This document shows positions 4,657 to 6,511 of a stretch of 6,511 nucleotides of DNA, in pieces (the stretch's first letter is position 1; the number at the start of each line of letters is the position of its first letter). The notes beneath the pieces were generated by a model. The model saw only the letters and a program-made list of their open reading frames with translations. It searched no databases and was not told the DNA's origin. The DNA is from an uncultured Mollicutes bacterium (GTDB lineage: Bacteria; Bacillota_I; Bacilli_A; MAG-NZ), in contig CAJYBF010000060.1 of the NCBI GenBank assembly GCA_913064935.1, positions 1 through 6,511 of the forward strand, written 5' to 3'. The translations under genes were made by a program, and so were the position numbers.

Positions 4657-6511
4657 ATGATAAAAAAACATGTAGCTAACTATAAAGGGATGAGTAAAGA
4701 CTTATCCAGTGACTTGCAAGGAGATAAATATTTCGATGCAAAAAATATTCGTATTTTAGCAACTGATCAAAAAAGTTCTTTTGCAATTACTAATGAAGCT
4801 GGAAATGAACTAATCTTTACTATTCCTTCTCCAGTATTTAATTTTGTAAATACTCAGATAGAATATACTATTAATGGAGTCGTTAAAACTTTAAAATATA
4901 AAACAAATAAAAATGTAATTCCTAGATGTGAGTTAGAAGAAACCTATGTTGATGAAGGAGTTGCTCTTATTTCAGGAACTCAAACTATAATAGGAACTAA
5001 AGAACTTAGAGATTCAGCATTAATAGTCACTACTGACGATGCTGGATTTGATTGTTTTTGGGAATTAACTAATTTAAATGGAACTGATTTTGATTTAGAA
5101 TTGCTTTATATGGGTAATTTAGCATTGTCAAAAAATAATTTAGTTCAAGTTTTATTTAATTATGAAAACTCTATTATTCAGAAAATATACTTTGTTGATG
5201 GTGAACATCAATTAAGATTCTTAAATATAAGACAAAGCGTAGCTAATGGAGATTCAATTAATCTTATTGACCTAAGTGCTAGTGCTATTGACGTAGTTAG
5301 TACTTTTACATTATCACAAGCTAAAATTCAAGGTGTAGTTAGTGGTGGTTCACATACATCTGGTATGGTGCAATACGCCTATGGCCTTTATATTTTAAAT
5401 GGTGCTCAAACAACTATATCTCCATTATCTGTACTGACTCCAATTGATAAAGGAGATGGATTGGGTGGTGGTGCTGTAAACGAAGTATTAGGAAGATCTG
5501 TTATTCTTAACATACCTAACATAGATGATAAGTTTACTCATATAAAAATATACTCAATTAAATACACAGGATACAATCAAACTCCAGTTATAAATATTGT
5601 GGCAGATAGAGAGATAGATAATTTTACCTCATTCACTTTTACTGATGATGGTACTTCTCAGGAAACGATCTCGCTAGAGGCTTTTACTTTTTTAGGTTCA
5701 AGCCCTATTATACCTAAGCATATAGCTACAAAAGATAATAGATTATTTCCAATAAATATTAAAGAACAAATATTTGATATAGATTTAGATTTTAGAGCAT
5801 TTTCATTTTCAGGAAGTACAGCTAAGGTATTAGATAATGCTTATATCAATACTGCTGGAAATGTAGTAGGAGTCACTACTAATGTCACTTCTCCAAATTT
5901 TGTCATACCTGAGAACCATGATTCTATAAATGCAGATTATGATGTATATAAATATCAATCTGATGGAACCACTTTAGGTGCTTCGGGGAAGTATATAGAA
6001 GTGGAGGTTTTGCAAACTCAATTATCAGATGATGAATCAGAAGAATTACAATTTCTTAAAGATAGAGAAATTTATAGATTAGGAGTTAAGTTCTTTAATA
6101 GAAGAGGTCAAACATCTAATCCTAGTTGGATTATGGATCTGAAAGCTCCAGAAGGAAATTTACTTGGTAACTACAATAAATTAAAAGTTACATTAACATC
6201 TGCCTTCTACACTTGGCTTAATGATTCTTCTAATTTTGCAAGTGAAGATGATAAGCCAGTTGGTTATAAAATATTAAGAGCTGATAGAACTTTAACTGAC
6301 CAGACTATATATGCTCAAGGAATGATAAATCCTATGGTTGCTAATTATCTAAGTAGAAATAAAGCACAAAGTTTATCTAAAAGAAAAACAATAGTAAATG
6401 GAATTGATAGCGATATTATGCCATCAATTACTAGAATGTTTGAAACTATAACTCCATTTAACGGATGTAAGGATTATTGGGAATTATCTTATGCAAGAGA
6501 TCGGAAAAGCA
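4657..6511 (+). CDS. crAss-like tail stabilization / muzzle protein, N-terminal 618 residues (truncated at the window edge)
   Basis: The frame opens at the ATG at 4657, one base after the previous TAA, and stays open to the right edge: 618 codons plus one base, with the stop outside the window. An alternative ATG at 4690 (residue 12) is less likely because the conserved-looking region starts around residue 8. Hallmarks I associate with the crAss-like 'stabilization protein' family are KGMSKDLSSDLQGDKYFDAK (10-29) and NIRI (30-33), the NEAGNE segment (46-51), a beta-propeller-like series (QYAYGLYILNG, HIKIYSIKYTGYNQ), and VGYKILRADRTLTDQTIYAQ (535-554). These proteins form the long distal tail tube or muzzle and are likened to P22 gp10-type tail accessory factors. 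It would assemble below the ring/adaptor encoded just upstream. There is no signal peptide, membrane segment or in-frame TAG/TGA in the visible part. Confidence 0.75.
   Translation, partial: MIKKHVANYKGMSKDLSSDLQGDKYFDAKNIRILATDQKSSFAITNEAGNELIFTIPSPVFNFVNTQIEYTINGVVKTLKYKTNKNVIPRCELEETYVDEGVALISGTQTIIGTKELRDSALIVTTDDAGFDCFWELTNLNGTDFDLELLYMGNLALSKNNLVQVLFNYENSIIQKIYFVDGEHQLRFLNIRQSVANGDSINLIDLSASAIDVVSTFTLSQAKIQGVVSGGSHTSGMVQYAYGLYILNGAQTTISPLSVLTPIDKGDGLGGGAVNEVLGRSVILNIPNIDDKFTHIKIYSIKYTGYNQTPVINIVADREIDNFTSFTFTDDGTSQETISLEAFTFLGSSPIIPKHIATKDNRLFPINIKEQIFDIDLDFRAFSFSGSTAKVLDNAYINTAGNVVGVTTNVTSPNFVIPENHDSINADYDVYKYQSDGTTLGASGKYIEVEVLQTQLSDDESEELQFLKDREIYRLGVKFFNRRGQTSNPSWIMDLKAPEGNLLGNYNKLKVTLTSAFYTWLNDSSNFASEDDKPVGYKILRADRTLTDQTIYAQGMINPMVANYLSRNKAQSLSKRKTIVNGIDSDIMPSITRMFETITPFNGCKDYWELSYARDRKS

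Noticed and set aside
1..6511. Stop-codon reassignment (TAG to Gln or TGA to Trp), known in some crAss-like phages
   Set aside because: All the long genes are open under the standard code, no in-frame TAG or TGA is needed, about 20 Trp codons are all TGG, and stops are TAA except one TGA. Only that single TGA remains open to question.

Overview
The window is a stretch of AT-rich tailed-phage DNA with every gene on the + strand, tightly packed, and almost every gene ending in TAA. The most likely source is a crAss-like phage (Crassvirales-type podovirus) infecting a Bacteroidota host. Three things point there. (1) The order from 2775 to the end matches, from memory, the crAss-like head-tail module: a ~220-residue structural protein, a ~155-residue conserved protein, a head-tail ring/adaptor protein, then a very long 'stabilization' or muzzle protein. 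(2) A good Bacteroidota-type promoter (TTG, 20-nt spacer, TATATTTG) lies ahead of the metallophosphoesterase gene. (3) Start codons have A-rich leaders and no convincing Shine-Dalgarno sequences. No database search was possible, so family names rest on remembered sequence patterns.

Region 1 (1-1630) encodes virion-surface type beta-sandwich proteins. A 5'-truncated gene ends at 485, a two-domain gene spans 528-1253, and a small beta-rich gene spans 1253-1630. The first two carry about 3.5 copies of one cadherin/Ig-like repeat, split between two reading frames. In both genes the last repeat stops before its expected final beta strand, and the next gene opens with a strand-like segment. Two perfect hairpins bracket the start of the second gene.

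Region 2 (1631-2762) holds a 7-bp inverted repeat, the promoter, and a calcineurin-like metallophosphoesterase. The promoter sits inside a possible longer TTG-initiated reading frame, so the ATG at 1719 is the better start. The enzyme has clear GDxxD, GNHE and HTHR motifs, but its motif I Asp is replaced by Cys.

Region 3 (2775-6511) is the neck/tail block: putative ring protein, conserved small protein, putative adaptor/ring protein, and the first 618 codons of the muzzle/stabilization protein, which runs off the right edge. The small protein ends at the only TGA stop in the window. Its frame continues in coding-like fashion for 15 codons to a TAA just 5 nt before the next gene. The same 50 bases also carry a second TATATTTGC box and a pair of AGATCT palindromes, so their role is ambiguous. 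About 20 Trp codons are all TGG and there are no in-frame TAG codons, so the standard code applies generally.

There is no gene-free stretch longer than 90 bases, and I saw no tRNA, CRISPR array, insertion sequence or integrase.
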